DNA of 64,000 nucleotides from Pseudoxanthomonas sp. PXM02 (GTDB lineage Bacteria > Pseudomonadota > Gammaproteobacteria > Xanthomonadales > Xanthomonadaceae), in assembly GCF_014851805.1 (NCBI RefSeq), contig NZ_JACVAK010000003.1:457501-521500 (forward strand), given 5' to 3'. The position numbers and the translations under genes were made by a program. This document shows positions 26,581 through 35,397 of the stretch, one piece after another. Numbering within the stretch: the first letter of the stretch is position 1; each line of letters starts with the position of its first letter. Below the pieces are notes generated by a model. It was not told the origin of the DNA and did not search any database. It was given only the letters and a program-made list of their open reading frames with translations.

Positions 26581-27132
26581 TCAGTCCGCTGCGACCGGCG
26601 CGCCCATGTTGCCTTTGCTGTACATGCCGGAGCGGTCGAAGCAGCACGCGCGGCGCTTGCCCGACGCGAGCATGTCGCAAGCCGAGGCGATGCGTTTGAC
26701 GCGCGTCTCGGCCTTCTTGCCCGAGGTCATCCAGTGGATCCAGTCGCGGCGCGCGACCGGCGTCAGGCTGCTCCAGATCGCTTTCGCTTCGGGCGCGGCG
26801 GTGAGCGCCTTGCGGATATCGGGCGGCACGGTGGGTTCGGGTTCTTCCTTCACCGGCGCGATCGCCAGCTCGACGGTGTCGCCGGCCGCGACACCGGCGG
26901 CTTCGCGCAACGCCTTCTCGACCTTCAGCCAGTGGCTGCCCTCACCATCAGGTTCCAGCGTGGCCCGGAATGGCTGGCCGGCGAACGTGCCCTCCACCGT
27001 CGTCATGCTGCGCGCCGGCAGCTTTGCGCTGGCGATCTTCGGCAGTACCAGGAAGGTCCACGCGGCGCCCTTCGGTTCGGCCGGGCGTCGCAGGGTCGCG
27101 CTGAAACGGATCGGGGCGGATGTCGGGCTCAT
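26581..27132 (-). CDS. YdeI/OmdA-like protein with DUF1905 domain
   Basis: 183 residues from the ATG at 27132. The N-terminal half (about 5-95) is a DUF1905 beta-barrel-like domain (IRFSATLRRP..GAAWTFLVLPK, then HWLKVEKALREAAGVAAGDTVELAI). The C-terminal half is the bacteriocin-protection YdeI/OmpD-associated domain (PPDIRKALTAAPEAKAIWSSLTPVARRDWIHWMTSGKKAETRVKRI). YdeI was linked to resistance to polymyxin and bacteriocins, but function in other species is unclear. The tail carries DMLASGKRRACCFDRSGMY. No signal peptide: cytoplasmic. Confidence 0.85.
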   Translation of the reverse strand: MSPTSAPIRFSATLRRPAEPKGAAWTFLVLPKIASAKLPARSMTTVEGTFAGQPFRATLEPDGEGSHWLKVEKALREAAGVAAGDTVELAIAPVKEEPEPTVPPDIRKALTAAPEAKAIWSSLTPVARRDWIHWMTSGKKAETRVKRIASACDMLASGKRRACCFDRSGMYSKGNMGAPVAAD

Positions 27133-27274
27133 GGCGGGCGATGGTAACGCTGCCGGGGCGGTCGCGTTGTGCAGGGTTCCGGCTTGTGAACAGCGTGCAT
27201 CCACGGCCATCACGCGATGTTTCCGCCCGCCTGCCTAGAACGGACATCTCCCCCGATGAACCGAGGAGCCGACC

Positions 27275-27703
27275 ATGCCCCAGATCCAGCGGTATGACGA
27301 CATGCCCCGTCACGCGGTCGATGTGGTCGCGGTCGATCCCGCGCTGCTCAACTTCGGCATCGACGTCTTCCAGGCGGTGATGAACGGTGCGATGCCCGTC
27401 GGCGAGTACGACGGCGACGACCTTGCTTGCACCGGCATGAACGTCATCGCTCGCCAGATAGGCGGCCACGGACTGACACTGGAAGAAGAAGCCTCGCTGG
27501 TGCTGCGCGTGGTGGCGTTCGGCGATCTGGTGAGCCAGGCCGAAGGCGACAGCCGCATCGCGGCGCACATCGGTGTCTCCGCCGACGGCTACCAGATCAC
27601 GCCGGCCTTCCTGCATGCCGCGGCGAGTGCCGACATCGTGCGCCGCATGGACGGCGGCTTCGGCTACGACCTCGACAGCGTGGCGGCACGCCTGGTGCAC
27701 TGA
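27275..27703 (+). CDS. Hypothetical cytoplasmic protein
   Basis: 142 residues starting at ATG 27275 with GAGGAG upstream. No signal, membrane segment or familiar motif. It is acidic and largely helical in appearance (LTLEEEASLVLRVVAFGDLVSQAEGDSRIAAHIG, then FLHAAASADIVRRMDGGFGYDLDSVAARL). I do not recognise a family. It lies 70 bases ahead of the LpxR-like gene on the same strand. Confidence 0.65.
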   Translation: MPQIQRYDDMPRHAVDVVAVDPALLNFGIDVFQAVMNGAMPVGEYDGDDLACTGMNVIARQIGGHGLTLEEEASLVLRVVAFGDLVSQAEGDSRIAAHIGVSADGYQITPAFLHAAASADIVRRMDGGFGYDLDSVAARLVH

Positions 27704-27773
27704 CGCGCATGCGGTCTTCACGTGGGGGCGGACACCATGTGCCTACCCCCACGTCCCCAGGCCAGGTGTCCTG

Positions 27774-28817
27774 ATGCTGTCGCGCGCACGGATCGCAAGC
27801 CGCTTCTTCGCTCTCTCCGCTCTCGCTTCCACCGCGGCCTTCGCCGCCGACCAGTGCGAGCAGCGCACGGATCTTCCGCCCACGGTCAACTTCCGCGTCG
27901 ACAACGACCTGTTCGGCAACCAGGACCAGGGCTACAGCAATGGCGTGCAGCTCACGCTTGTGTCGCCCAACCTGACCGACTACACCGACGACCCCTGCCT
28001 GCCGCGGCTCGCCCGTTGGGTGAACGGCTATCTCAACGCGCTGACGCCGGAAGGCTTCGAGCAGCAGAACATGGTGGCCACGTTCGCGCATGCGATCTTC
28101 ACTCCCACCGACTTTACCCGCAGCGACCTGATCGTCGATGACCGCCCGTACGCGGCGGCGCTGCTGGTCGGGCTGGGTTACAACGCCCGCAACGGCGATC
28201 ACCTGCGCACCACGCAGCTGCAGTTCGGCATCGTCGGCCCGTCCGCGCGAGGCGAGCAGGTGCAGAACGAAGTGCACAAGATGCTCGGCGACGAGCCCTT
28301 CCAGGGCTGGGACAACCAGCTGCGCGACGAGCCGGTGTTCCGCATCGTCCACGAACGCATGCGCCGCTTCTCGCCGGAAGAGAAAGGCACCTGGGGCTGG
28401 GATGCGATCACCCACTACGGCGGCAGCCTCGGCAATCTTGCGACTTACGCGAACGCCGGTGCCGAACTGCGTTTCGGCCGCCACCTGCCGGACGACTTCG
28501 GCAGCACGCCGCTGCGCCCGGCCGGCGAAAACACCGCGCCCACGCGCAGCCGCTCACCCGGTGGCCCGGTCGGCTTCCACCTGTTCCTGACCACCGATGC
28601 GCGCTGGGTGCTGCGCGACATCACCCTGGACGGCAACACGTGGAAGGACAGCCACAGCGTGGACAAGAAGGCCTTCGTCGGCGAAGTCGGCGCGGGCCTA
28701 GCGATCACCAAGGGCCGCTGGAAGTTCGCCCTGGCGCGCTACTACCGTAGCCGCGAGTTCGAAGGCCAGCAGGAAGCGCCGGTGTTCGGCAGCTTCACCA
28801 TCAGCCGCGCGCTGTAA
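27774..28817 (+). CDS. LpxR-like (DUF2219) outer-membrane lipid A deacylase
   Basis: 347 residues. Signal peptide (SRFFALSALASTAAFA) followed by a beta-barrel of the DUF2219/LpxR family, which removes the 3-prime acyloxyacyl chain from lipid A at the outer membrane. The family catalytic start NFRVDNDLFGNQDQGYSNG is present: N44, D45 and S55 correspond to the calcium-binding and active-site residues of Salmonella LpxR. DDRPYAAALLVGLGY and the final aromatic-ended strand (GSFTISRAL, ending in leucine) support a barrel. Whether it deacylates lipid A here is not shown. Confidence 0.88.
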   Translation: MLSRARIASRFFALSALASTAAFAADQCEQRTDLPPTVNFRVDNDLFGNQDQGYSNGVQLTLVSPNLTDYTDDPCLPRLARWVNGYLNALTPEGFEQQNMVATFAHAIFTPTDFTRSDLIVDDRPYAAALLVGLGYNARNGDHLRTTQLQFGIVGPSARGEQVQNEVHKMLGDEPFQGWDNQLRDEPVFRIVHERMRRFSPEEKGTWGWDAITHYGGSLGNLATYANAGAELRFGRHLPDDFGSTPLRPAGENTAPTRSRSPGGPVGFHLFLTTDARWVLRDITLDGNTWKDSHSVDKKAFVGEVGAGLAITKGRWKFALARYYRSREFEGQQEAPVFGSFTISRAL

Positions 28818-28886
28818 CCACCGACTGGACAGCGTCATCGCCGCGGTGGCATCGTCGCCGCGCGGTCCTGTCCACACGGAGGTTGC

Positions 28887-29357
28887 ATGAAGACGTTGTT
28901 CGCCACCCTGTTTGCACTGCTCACGCTGCACGCCGCACCCGCCTTCGCCGCATCACCGCTGGTCGGCCGCTGGGCGCTCGACATCGCGTCGTTGCCGATG
29001 CCGCCCGAAGCGCGGCCGAAGAGCGTCACGCTGACGTTCGCGCAGCCCGACGCCGGTACGTGGCAGACAGACATCCAGATCATCGCGCCCGATGGCGGCA
29101 AGATGGATTCCGCCGCCACGCTGTCGCTCGACGGCACGCCCGGCAAGGTCACCGGCAGCTACTGGGCCGACGTGGGCACGGCGAAGATGCCGGCACCGAA
29201 CGTGGTGGTGGTGCAACTCGCCTACCAGGGCACGCCCTCGTCCACCCGCATCTATTCGGTGAGCGTCGATGGCGCCACGCTGACCGAGACCAAGGCGTTC
29301 TTCACCAAGGACGGCCAGCCGGTGCTGCAGACGACGACGTTCAAGCGCCTGCCGTGA
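28887..29357 (+). CDS. Hypothetical periplasmic protein
   Basis: 156 residues with a clear signal peptide (MKTLFATLFALLTLHAAPAFA). The mature domain reads SPLVGRWALDIASLPMPPEARPKSVTLTF and then repeated beta strands ending AFFTKDGQPVLQTTTFKRLP, like a small lipocalin-style or extracellular beta-barrel fold. CGGAGG precedes the ATG. The LVGRWALDIASLP opening is similar to groups annotated only as hypothetical. It is followed after three bases by a 43-residue membrane peptide gene. Confidence 0.7.
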   Translation: MKTLFATLFALLTLHAAPAFAASPLVGRWALDIASLPMPPEARPKSVTLTFAQPDAGTWQTDIQIIAPDGGKMDSAATLSLDGTPGKVTGSYWADVGTAKMPAPNVVVVQLAYQGTPSSTRIYSVSVDGATLTETKAFFTKDGQPVLQTTTFKRLP

Positions 29358-29360
29358 AGC

Positions 29361-29492
29361 ATGGCGGAGTTTCTTGCGCTGCTGGCCCATCCGTCGTTGG
29401 TCTTGCTGAACCTGTTTTTCGTGCTCGCGCTCTTCATGGTCGGCGCCATGGCACTCGAACGCTTCTTCCCGCGCAGGAAGAAGGCGTTCTGA
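29361..29492 (+). CDS. Small 43-residue membrane protein
   Basis: A short ORF starting three bases after the preceding stop: MAEFLALLAHPSLVL then LNLFFVLALFMVGAMALE and the basic tail RFFPRRKKAF. It has one hydrophobic segment of about 22 residues followed by positive charges, so an inner-membrane peptide with the tail in the cytoplasm. The tight spacing behind a secreted-protein gene argues for translation, although the Shine-Dalgarno is weak. No family known to me. Confidence 0.55.
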   Translation: MAEFLALLAHPSLVLLNLFFVLALFMVGAMALERFFPRRKKAF

Positions 29493-29526
29493 CTCGACCG
29501 CACGTCCTGCGCCCCGCGCCACGACA

Positions 29527-30027
29527 CTAGCTGTCCACGTCGCGCTCCTTGAGCGTCAGATACAACCGCAGATCGAACTCCAGCTGGTGGTAGTCCGGCT
29601 CCATGTGCGTGCAGAGCTGGTAGAAGGCCTTGTTGTGGTCGGCTTCCTTCAGGTGCGCGAGTTCGTGCACCGTGATCATCTTCAGGAAGTCGGCGGGCGC
29701 ATCGCGGAACACGGTGGCGATGCGGATCTCGCGACTGGCCTTCAGCCGGCTGCCCTGCACGCGCGACACCGTCGTGTGCGTGCCCAGCGCGTGCTTCATC
29801 ACCTGCAGCGTGCTGTCGTACACCACCTTGCCCAGCGGCACCGAGCGGCGCAGGTACTGCTCCTTCAGCCCCTGCACGTAGTCGTACAGCTGGCCGTCGC
29901 TGCGCACCGCGTGCGGCTGGGCGTACTTCTTCGCCAGCATCGGCGCCAGGCGGTCCTCGGCAATCAACGCGCGCACGCGGGCCTGCAGGTCCTGCGGATA
30001 GCCGGCGAGGTACTTCAACGGGTCCAT
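29527..30027 (-). CDS. YgjP-like M48 metallopeptidase
   Basis: 166 residues. The zinc motif H121-E-L-A-H125 is in MITVHELAHLKEADHNKAFYQL, with H131 as the probable third ligand, exactly the YgjP/WLM-like domain (PF01863). The first half contains VSRVQGSRLKASREIRIATVFRDAP, also typical. The start at ATG 30027 excludes a 25-residue extension without similarity. The family is cytoplasmic and its role unclear; some are thought to be repair-related (WLM neighbours). It is divergent from the DUF2058 gene. Confidence 0.88.
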   Translation of the reverse strand: MDPLKYLAGYPQDLQARVRALIAEDRLAPMLAKKYAQPHAVRSDGQLYDYVQGLKEQYLRRSVPLGKVVYDSTLQVMKHALGTHTTVSRVQGSRLKASREIRIATVFRDAPADFLKMITVHELAHLKEADHNKAFYQLCTHMEPDYHQLEFDLRLYLTLKERDVDS

Positions 30028-30095
30028 CGAAGGCGGGCGATGACGGCGTAGCGGGCGAGTATGATGCCGCGAAATCACCACGAAGCACGTACGAC

Positions 30096-30644
30096 ATGGC
30101 AAAGGGAAATCCGCTGCAGGAGCAGTTGCTGAAGGCCGGGCTGGTCAAGAAGTCCAAGCTGGCCGAGGTTGCGCGCGAGCAGAACAAGGCCCGCCACGGC
30201 AAGGGCCCGGCCGCGCCCAGCGAGATCCAGCGCGACGCCGAGCGCGCACGCGCCGAGAAGGCCGAGCGCGACCGCGCGCTGGAAGCCGAACGCAAGGCGC
30301 AGGCACGCACCGCCGAACTGCGCGCGCAGGCACGCCAGATCATCAGCGACCGCAAGGTGCCGCGCACCGGCGAGGTGGAGTACCGCTTCACCGCCGATGG
30401 CGCCATCCGCACCGTGCTGGTCAACGACGACCTGAAGAAGAAACTCGCTGCCGGTGTGCTGGTGATCGTCCAGTTCGACAACCGCTACGAGCTGTTGCCG
30501 CGCGTCGCCGCCGAGAAGGTGCGCGAACGCGACGCCCGCCTGATCGTGCTCGACCACGGCCAACCGGCCGACGCCACGGCCAGCACCTCCGAGGACGACG
30601 CCTACTACGCGCAGTTCAAGGTTCCTGATGACCTCATGTGGTGA
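30096..30644 (+). CDS. DUF2058 (YaiL-like) protein
   Basis: 182 residues of the DUF2058 family. The N-terminus MAKGNPLQEQLLKAGLVKKSKLAEV is diagnostic and is followed by a long, highly charged helix (about 25-80, likely coiled coil) rich in Arg, Lys, Glu and Ala. The C-terminal domain (VPRTGEVEYRFTADGAIRTVLVNDDLKKKLAAGVLVIVQFDNRYELLP) is conserved too. The family is sometimes called nucleoprotein/polynucleotide-associated enzyme, but no activity is established. Cytoplasmic. Confidence 0.9.
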   Translation: MAKGNPLQEQLLKAGLVKKSKLAEVAREQNKARHGKGPAAPSEIQRDAERARAEKAERDRALEAERKAQARTAELRAQARQIISDRKVPRTGEVEYRFTADGAIRTVLVNDDLKKKLAAGVLVIVQFDNRYELLPRVAAEKVRERDARLIVLDHGQPADATASTSEDDAYYAQFKVPDDLMW

Positions 30645-30710
30645 CATCGGGTCGCCACGCCGGGCTTGACGACCCGTGTAGGGTGGAATGAGACCCCCGC
30701 GGAGACCGCC

Positions 30711-31406
30711 ATGCAGCAGCACGAACTCGATGCCCTCTTCGACCAGCAGGCCGCCGGCTACGACGCGCGCTGGGTGCGCATGGCGCCGATCCGCGAGAGC
30801 CTGCTGTTCCTGATGGAAACCGTGTTTGCGGGACTGCCGGAAGACGCGCACGTGTTGTGCGTAGGTGCGGGTACGGGCGCCGAGATCGCGCACTTCGCGC
30901 GGCGCTTCCCGCGCTGGACCTTCGTCGCGCTGGATCCATCCACACAGATGATCGCCGCCTGCCGCGCACGGGCCGAGCGCGAAGGCTTCGCCGACCGCTG
31001 CCAGTTCCATGCCGACCTGGTCGACACGCTGCCGGAGACGGCCGCCTTCGACGGCGCCACCTGCCTGCTGGTGTCGCAGTTCCTGCTCGATCCCGCCGTG
31101 CGCGCCGCGTTCTTCGCGTCGATCGCGCGCCGGCTGCGCCCGGGCGGCACGCTGGCCTGGGCCGACCTCGCCTGGGATACCGACGCACCCGATTACCCGG
31201 CGATGCTGAGGCTGTGGATGGAAACGATGTCCGGCGCCGGCCTCGACGATGATGCGCTGGAGCAGATCCGCGCCAACTACGCCCGGGACGTGGCCATCCT
31301 GCCGCCCGACCGCGTCGCCACGCTGGCGCAGGCCGGCGGCTTCCTGCCTCCGCTGCGTTTCCACCAGGCCGGGATGATCCACGGATGGTGCGCACGCACC
31401 CCTTGA
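30711..31406 (+). CDS. Class I SAM-dependent methyltransferase
   Basis: 231 residues. The Rossmann motif I is VLCVGAGTGAEIAHFA (about 49-64) and the acidic end of strand 2 is FVALDPS. The LPETAAFDGATCLLVSQFLL segment is motif IV-like, followed by RRLRPGGTLAWADL (motif VI). The ATG at 30711 has GCGGAGA upstream. The FDQQAAGYDARW opening resembles small-molecule methyltransferases of the UbiE/COQ5 type; the substrate is unknown. Cytoplasmic, apparently a single-gene unit. Confidence 0.88.
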   Translation: MQQHELDALFDQQAAGYDARWVRMAPIRESLLFLMETVFAGLPEDAHVLCVGAGTGAEIAHFARRFPRWTFVALDPSTQMIAACRARAEREGFADRCQFHADLVDTLPETAAFDGATCLLVSQFLLDPAVRAAFFASIARRLRPGGTLAWADLAWDTDAPDYPAMLRLWMETMSGAGLDDDALEQIRANYARDVAILPPDRVATLAQAGGFLPPLRFHQAGMIHGWCARTP

Positions 31407-31461
31407 TAGGCTTGCGTCACCCCGACGCCACCTCGTTCCTCCCACGCCAAGGAAGACCGTC

Positions 31462-32565
31462 ATGCGCCTGACCTGCCTGTCGCTCGCGTTGTGCCTCGCC
31501 GTGTCGCCCGCCTTCGCGCAGGACGCCTCCACTGCGGTATCGCCACCGGTGGAAGACACCGGCACGCTGGCCGAGGCGCCGTACCGCATCGACATCCCGG
31601 CCGACTGGAACGGCGAACTGGTGGTGCTGGCGCACGGCTTCGAACCGGTCGGCGTGCCACGCGCATCGCCGTGGCCGGCCGACCCCGCCACGCCGATGTT
31701 CACCTCGAAAGGCTATGCGGTGGCGCAGAGCGGCTACGCCTCGCAGGGCTGGGCGGTGCGCGACGGCGTCGCCGACAGCGAGCGCCTGCGCGCGCATTTC
31801 GTGCAGCGGCACGGACAGCCGAAACGCACCTGGTTCGTCGGCATGTCGATGGGCGGCGGTATCGCCATCGCCACGCTCGAACAGCAGGCAGTGCACTACG
31901 ACGGTGCGCTTTCGTTGTGTGGCGCCAACCTGCCGGGCGACGTGCTGGCGAACGAGCTGTTCACTTCGCTGGCCGCGTTCGACGCACTGTTTCCGCCGGG
32001 CGAGGGCAAGCCCGCGTCGCGGCTGTCGGATCCCGCCTCGCCCACGCTCGGACAGGGCGAGGTGATGGACATCGTCTCAACGGCGCTGCCGCGTGATGCC
32101 GCTGCGACGAAATCGCTCGCCGCCAAGCTGGAAGTCCCCGCCGAGGCATTGCCCGGCATCATCGGCCTGCACTACCTGGTCTTCCGCGACATGGTGACGC
32201 GTGCCGGCGGCATGCCGGTGGACAACCGCAGGGTGCGCTACACCGACTTCGGCAACGACGACGCGTTCAACGCCGCCGTACCGCGTTATGCCGGCGATGC
32301 GAAAGCGATGGACTACGCGAACTCTGCGCCGGCGCTGACCGGTCGCCTGCAGAAGCCGCTGGTGCTGCTGGACAACGCCGACGACCCGACCATCGCCCCG
32401 CGCTTCCGCCCGGTCTATGCACAGCGCGCGCAAGGCGCGGCGGTGCCGCCCCTGACACTGCCGCCTGCCCCTGGCGGGCATTGCGACTTCTCGGGTGAGC
32501 AGGTCCAGGACGCGTTCCGCGTGCTGACCGAGTGGGTGGAGACGGGAGCGCGTCCAACCCCGTGA
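31462..32565 (+). CDS. Secreted alpha/beta hydrolase
   Basis: 367 residues. Signal peptide (CLSLALCLAVSPAFA) then an alpha/beta-hydrolase domain. The oxyanion stretch is VVLAHGFEP and the nucleophile elbow is G-M-S129-M-G-G-G, with a late LLDNADDPT (acid) and GGHCDF (histidine). The mid-section DALFPPGEGKPA to ALPGIIGLHYLVF is a helical lid. Likely an esterase or lipase in the periplasm. GGAAG precedes the ATG. It stands apart from the methyltransferase by 55 bases. Confidence 0.85.
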   Translation: MRLTCLSLALCLAVSPAFAQDASTAVSPPVEDTGTLAEAPYRIDIPADWNGELVVLAHGFEPVGVPRASPWPADPATPMFTSKGYAVAQSGYASQGWAVRDGVADSERLRAHFVQRHGQPKRTWFVGMSMGGGIAIATLEQQAVHYDGALSLCGANLPGDVLANELFTSLAAFDALFPPGEGKPASRLSDPASPTLGQGEVMDIVSTALPRDAAATKSLAAKLEVPAEALPGIIGLHYLVFRDMVTRAGGMPVDNRRVRYTDFGNDDAFNAAVPRYAGDAKAMDYANSAPALTGRLQKPLVLLDNADDPTIAPRFRPVYAQRAQGAAVPPLTLPPAPGGHCDFSGEQVQDAFRVLTEWVETGARPTP

Positions 32566-32632
32566 TATCCGCTGCCCGCCGTAGGCACGGAGCCAGCGCC
32601 GCGATCGGAGCAGAACAGCCTCGTCCGCGCCG

Positions 32633-33094
32633 TCAACCGCTGTCTGGCCGGCAGACGTAGATGCGCTCCTGCGTCCGCCGGGAGGGAGCCTGCCCTTTGG
32701 GCTCCTTCGAAATCCTGACGCAAGGAACGTCCGGCTGGGACAGGCGGGACCCGATCTCACTGGAAATCTCTTCCACGAGACCTGGCCCGACATCATGGAG
32801 CGCGATGTAGATGCCACGCTGCGTGACGTAGCGACCCGCCGACACACCGGACTCTTCGAACCGGCCGGTGGTGATCAATCCCTTGCCGGCGCAGTCCGCA
32901 ATGGTCTCGCAGTAGCCCTGCGCGACCAGTGCCTCGGATGCGATGTCCGAATACATATTGGGCCCACCGGGTGTGTACACGGCGCCACAGCCCGCCAGGC
33001 AGAGCAGGAGCAGCCCAAAGGACACGCGAAGGACGACGGCGCTTCCACGCAATGCCTCAATCCTGCCGCACGTGCCTTCCGTTGCTTCGCTCAT
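32633..33094 (-). CDS. Hypothetical lipoprotein
   Basis: 153 residues. An unusually long charged leader (MSEATEGTCGRIEALRGSA) precedes the hydrophobic VVLRVSFGLLLLC and a lipobox L-A-G-C; an internal start closer to the hydrophobic region may be used. The mature part has six cysteines (YCETIADC, PCVR, VCRPD) suggesting disulfides, and a periplasmic location anchored to membrane. Family not recognised. Confidence 0.6.
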   Translation of the reverse strand: MSEATEGTCGRIEALRGSAVVLRVSFGLLLLCLAGCGAVYTPGGPNMYSDIASEALVAQGYCETIADCAGKGLITTGRFEESGVSAGRYVTQRGIYIALHDVGPGLVEEISSEIGSRLSQPDVPCVRISKEPKGQAPSRRTQERIYVCRPDSG

Positions 33095-33184
33095 CGGCCG
33101 TTCGCTCCTTGATCTCTTCCGATCTTAGGAATGCCTGCGCCACGCAGCAAGACCCGACCACAGCGCCGCAGGTGCTGCAGGAGG

Positions 33185-33739
33185 TCAGCCCGCGGCGCTC
33201 TGCACGATCGCGCCGATGATCGACACGCCGAAGCACGACCAGCCGAGTCCCCGCAGCATGCGGGCGGCATGCCAGTAGCGGATCTCGTTGTCGCGGCGGT
33301 CGTAGTGGTCCGCGATCAGCACCAGCAGGGCCAGGCAGGCGCTGACGATGGCGGCGTACATCGCCCACGCGCCGAAGTCGCGCAGATGCAGGATGCCGCG
33401 CCGTCCGGGCAAGGGCAGGTCGTTGAGCCACACGCCGATGCTGCCGTAGGCGAACAGGAACACCGCTGAGACCAGGTGGACCACCCGATCCTCGACCGGG
33501 ATGTGGTTGGGCAGGTAGCGTCCGTCGGCGTGGTACTTCGGCACCGGCGGCGCTGGCTCGTCGTCCAGCACGTCGAGGTCCTTCTCGCGCGGCGGAGGCA
33601 CCGGCATCGACGTCAATGCCTGGTAGGCCGCGCCAAGGTTGGCGAAGTTGCGCGGATACCGCGTGCGGTCGATGCCGGCGAGCGCCTCTTCCAGCTCCCG
33701 CTCCGTGTAGCGCGAATAGTCGATGTCGCCGTCGTGCAT
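33185..33739 (-). CDS. Hypothetical inner-membrane protein
   Basis: 184 residues. The first 80 residues are soluble, acidic and contain a DYSRYTERELEEALAGIDRTRYPRNFANL segment, a short amphipathic motif seen in several xanthomonad membrane proteins. Three hydrophobic segments follow at about 83-103, 124-145 and 164-182. No known family. It is 10 bases after the secreted hypothetical gene at 33749-34234, so the two are probably cotranscribed. Confidence 0.65.
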   Translation of the reverse strand: MHDGDIDYSRYTERELEEALAGIDRTRYPRNFANLGAAYQALTSMPVPPPREKDLDVLDDEPAPPVPKYHADGRYLPNHIPVEDRVVHLVSAVFLFAYGSIGVWLNDLPLPGRRGILHLRDFGAWAMYAAIVSACLALLVLIADHYDRRDNEIRYWHAARMLRGLGWSCFGVSIIGAIVQSAAG

Positions 33740-33748
33740 GTGCTCGGC

Positions 33749-34234
33749 CTAGTTCGGCCACGGATGGACACGGACAGCGACGATCTCGCTGGCGAACGCG
33801 TGCCAGCGGCCTTCGGAATCCCGGCCCGTGGTCCAGAGGTGCAGCCCGGTCTTGCCGAAAAAGTGCAGCAGGTCGGCGTTGCCTTGCCTGACCAGTACAT
33901 AGATCTGCCTGTCCGGCATTCCCTGCAGCCCCTTCGCGCATCCGATCCCGGTGAAGTCGCCGTTGACTTCCCATTGCATGTCGATCGTGTGCGTCTTGCA
34001 GGCCATCCGCGGCTTGGGCGACATCAGCACCGAGAGCACGGTACCGTCCATGTAGCGGATGACGCGATGCTCGATGCCCTCCTTCGCGGTATGGACATAG
34101 GTGTCCTTGAACTCCAGGTCCGGGTGGTCGGCCAGCGCCACGCACACCTGCTGTCCGCAGTAATGGGTGGTGGGCACCGTCGCCCCGGCCGACGCGGCCA
34201 GCAGACACATCCCCAGTAGCCAGCGTGGTCCCAT
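33749..34234 (-). CDS. Hypothetical secreted protein
   Basis: 161 residues from ATG 34234, picked because AAGGAGGAGG lies just upstream; an ATG 18 bases earlier is less likely. Signal peptide (WLLGMCLLAASAGA) then a globular domain with C residues (YCGQQVC, MACKTH, GIGCAKG) in pairs. The C-terminus has LHLWTTGRDSEGRWHAFASEIVAVRV. Family not recognised. Located head of a two-gene unit with the membrane protein downstream. Confidence 0.65.
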   Translation of the reverse strand: MGPRWLLGMCLLAASAGATVPTTHYCGQQVCVALADHPDLEFKDTYVHTAKEGIEHRVIRYMDGTVLSVLMSPKPRMACKTHTIDMQWEVNGDFTGIGCAKGLQGMPDRQIYVLVRQGNADLLHFFGKTGLHLWTTGRDSEGRWHAFASEIVAVRVHPWPN

Positions 34235-34371
34235 GCGCCTCCTCCTTGCCATGGACGCAGCTTAACGAAGGTCCATGCGACCGTCCCGCCACGGCCCAGG
34301 TCGACCACGCCCGGACAGGCGCAGGCCAGGATGCAGCAACGCGCGATCCCGGCCTCTCCGCTTTCCGGGAC

Positions 34372-35292
34372 TCACCCCGCCGCGATCTCGATCCCCCTCA
34401 CCAGCCGCGACGCCAGCCGCTTGTTCTGCAGCTGCGCCAGCCACCATTCCAGCGCGCGTCCCTGGTGGTCGCCGCGCCAGGCCACGTACAGCAGGTTGGG
34501 TTCGCGCGGATCGGCCATCTTCTTTTCCACCAGGTCGCCGCGCTTGAGCAGCCCGGCCACGCGATCGCGCGGCAACCAGCCGACACCAAGACCTTCACAC
34601 TGCGCCTGGATCTTCGCGCGCATGCTGGGTACGGCAAGCGAGGGTTGTCCGCTCTGCACGCCGTAGCCGCGCACATCGACGCGGCGCGACGTATCGGCCA
34701 CGACGACGGCGCGATGCTGGAGTACCGTGGCGCGTTCCACCGGCTCGCTCGCCTTCGCCAGCGGATGCCGCGGCGACACCGCGAACACCCACTCCATCAC
34801 GCCCAGTTCGAACCAGCGCAGCCCGGGAATCAGCGGTGGCTCGTTGGTCGCGCCCACCACCAGGTCGGCGCGCCCGTCGCGTAACGCATCCCAGGTGCCG
34901 GTGAGCACTTCATGGGTGATGCGCAGGGTCACGCCTGACTTCAGCGCGTCGAACGTGCGGATCACCGGCAGCAGTGTTTCGAATTCCAGGATCTCGTCGG
35001 TGACGATCCACAGGCGGTCTTCCCAGCCGCCGGCCACCTGCTTCACCCGCTGGGTCAGCCGCGACACATCCAGCATCAGCCGTGCCGCTTCCTGCGCCAG
35101 CAGATGACCGGCCGGCGTCAGCTGCAAACGGTAGCGGCGACGGTCGAACAGCAGCGCATCGAAACGCGCTTCGAGTTGCCGCGCCGCGTGCGACACGGTG
35201 GACGGCGCCTTGCCCAGGCGGGCGGCCGCACGCGACAGGCTGCCGCTCTCGCGGATGGCGTCCAGCAGGGCCAGTTCGTCCGCCGACAACAT
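34372..35292 (-). CDS. LysR-family transcriptional regulator 3
   Basis: 306 residues. HTH: LSADELALLDAIRESGSLSRAAARLGKAPSTVSHAARQLE. The effector-binding half has TDEILEFETLLPVIRTFDALKSGVTLRITHEVLTGTWDALRDGRADLVVGAT, the standard LysR substrate domain. The ATG at 35292 has AAGGGA upstream. It is divergent from the SDR gene at 35398, whose promoter is in the 105-base gap, so it likely regulates the SDR and epoxide-hydrolase-like pair. Confidence 0.94.
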   Translation of the reverse strand: MLSADELALLDAIRESGSLSRAAARLGKAPSTVSHAARQLEARFDALLFDRRRYRLQLTPAGHLLAQEAARLMLDVSRLTQRVKQVAGGWEDRLWIVTDEILEFETLLPVIRTFDALKSGVTLRITHEVLTGTWDALRDGRADLVVGATNEPPLIPGLRWFELGVMEWVFAVSPRHPLAKASEPVERATVLQHRAVVVADTSRRVDVRGYGVQSGQPSLAVPSMRAKIQAQCEGLGVGWLPRDRVAGLLKRGDLVEKKMADPREPNLLYVAWRGDHQGRALEWWLAQLQNKRLASRLVRGIEIAAG

Positions 35293-35397
35293 GTTCGATC
35301 CCTTCGAACGAGTCCGTCGCGATTGTGGCACGGAAAGCGACGCGAGCCCCGCCACCATAGCCTCACAGCATCCCGCTGGGCATCGAAGGACTTCACC

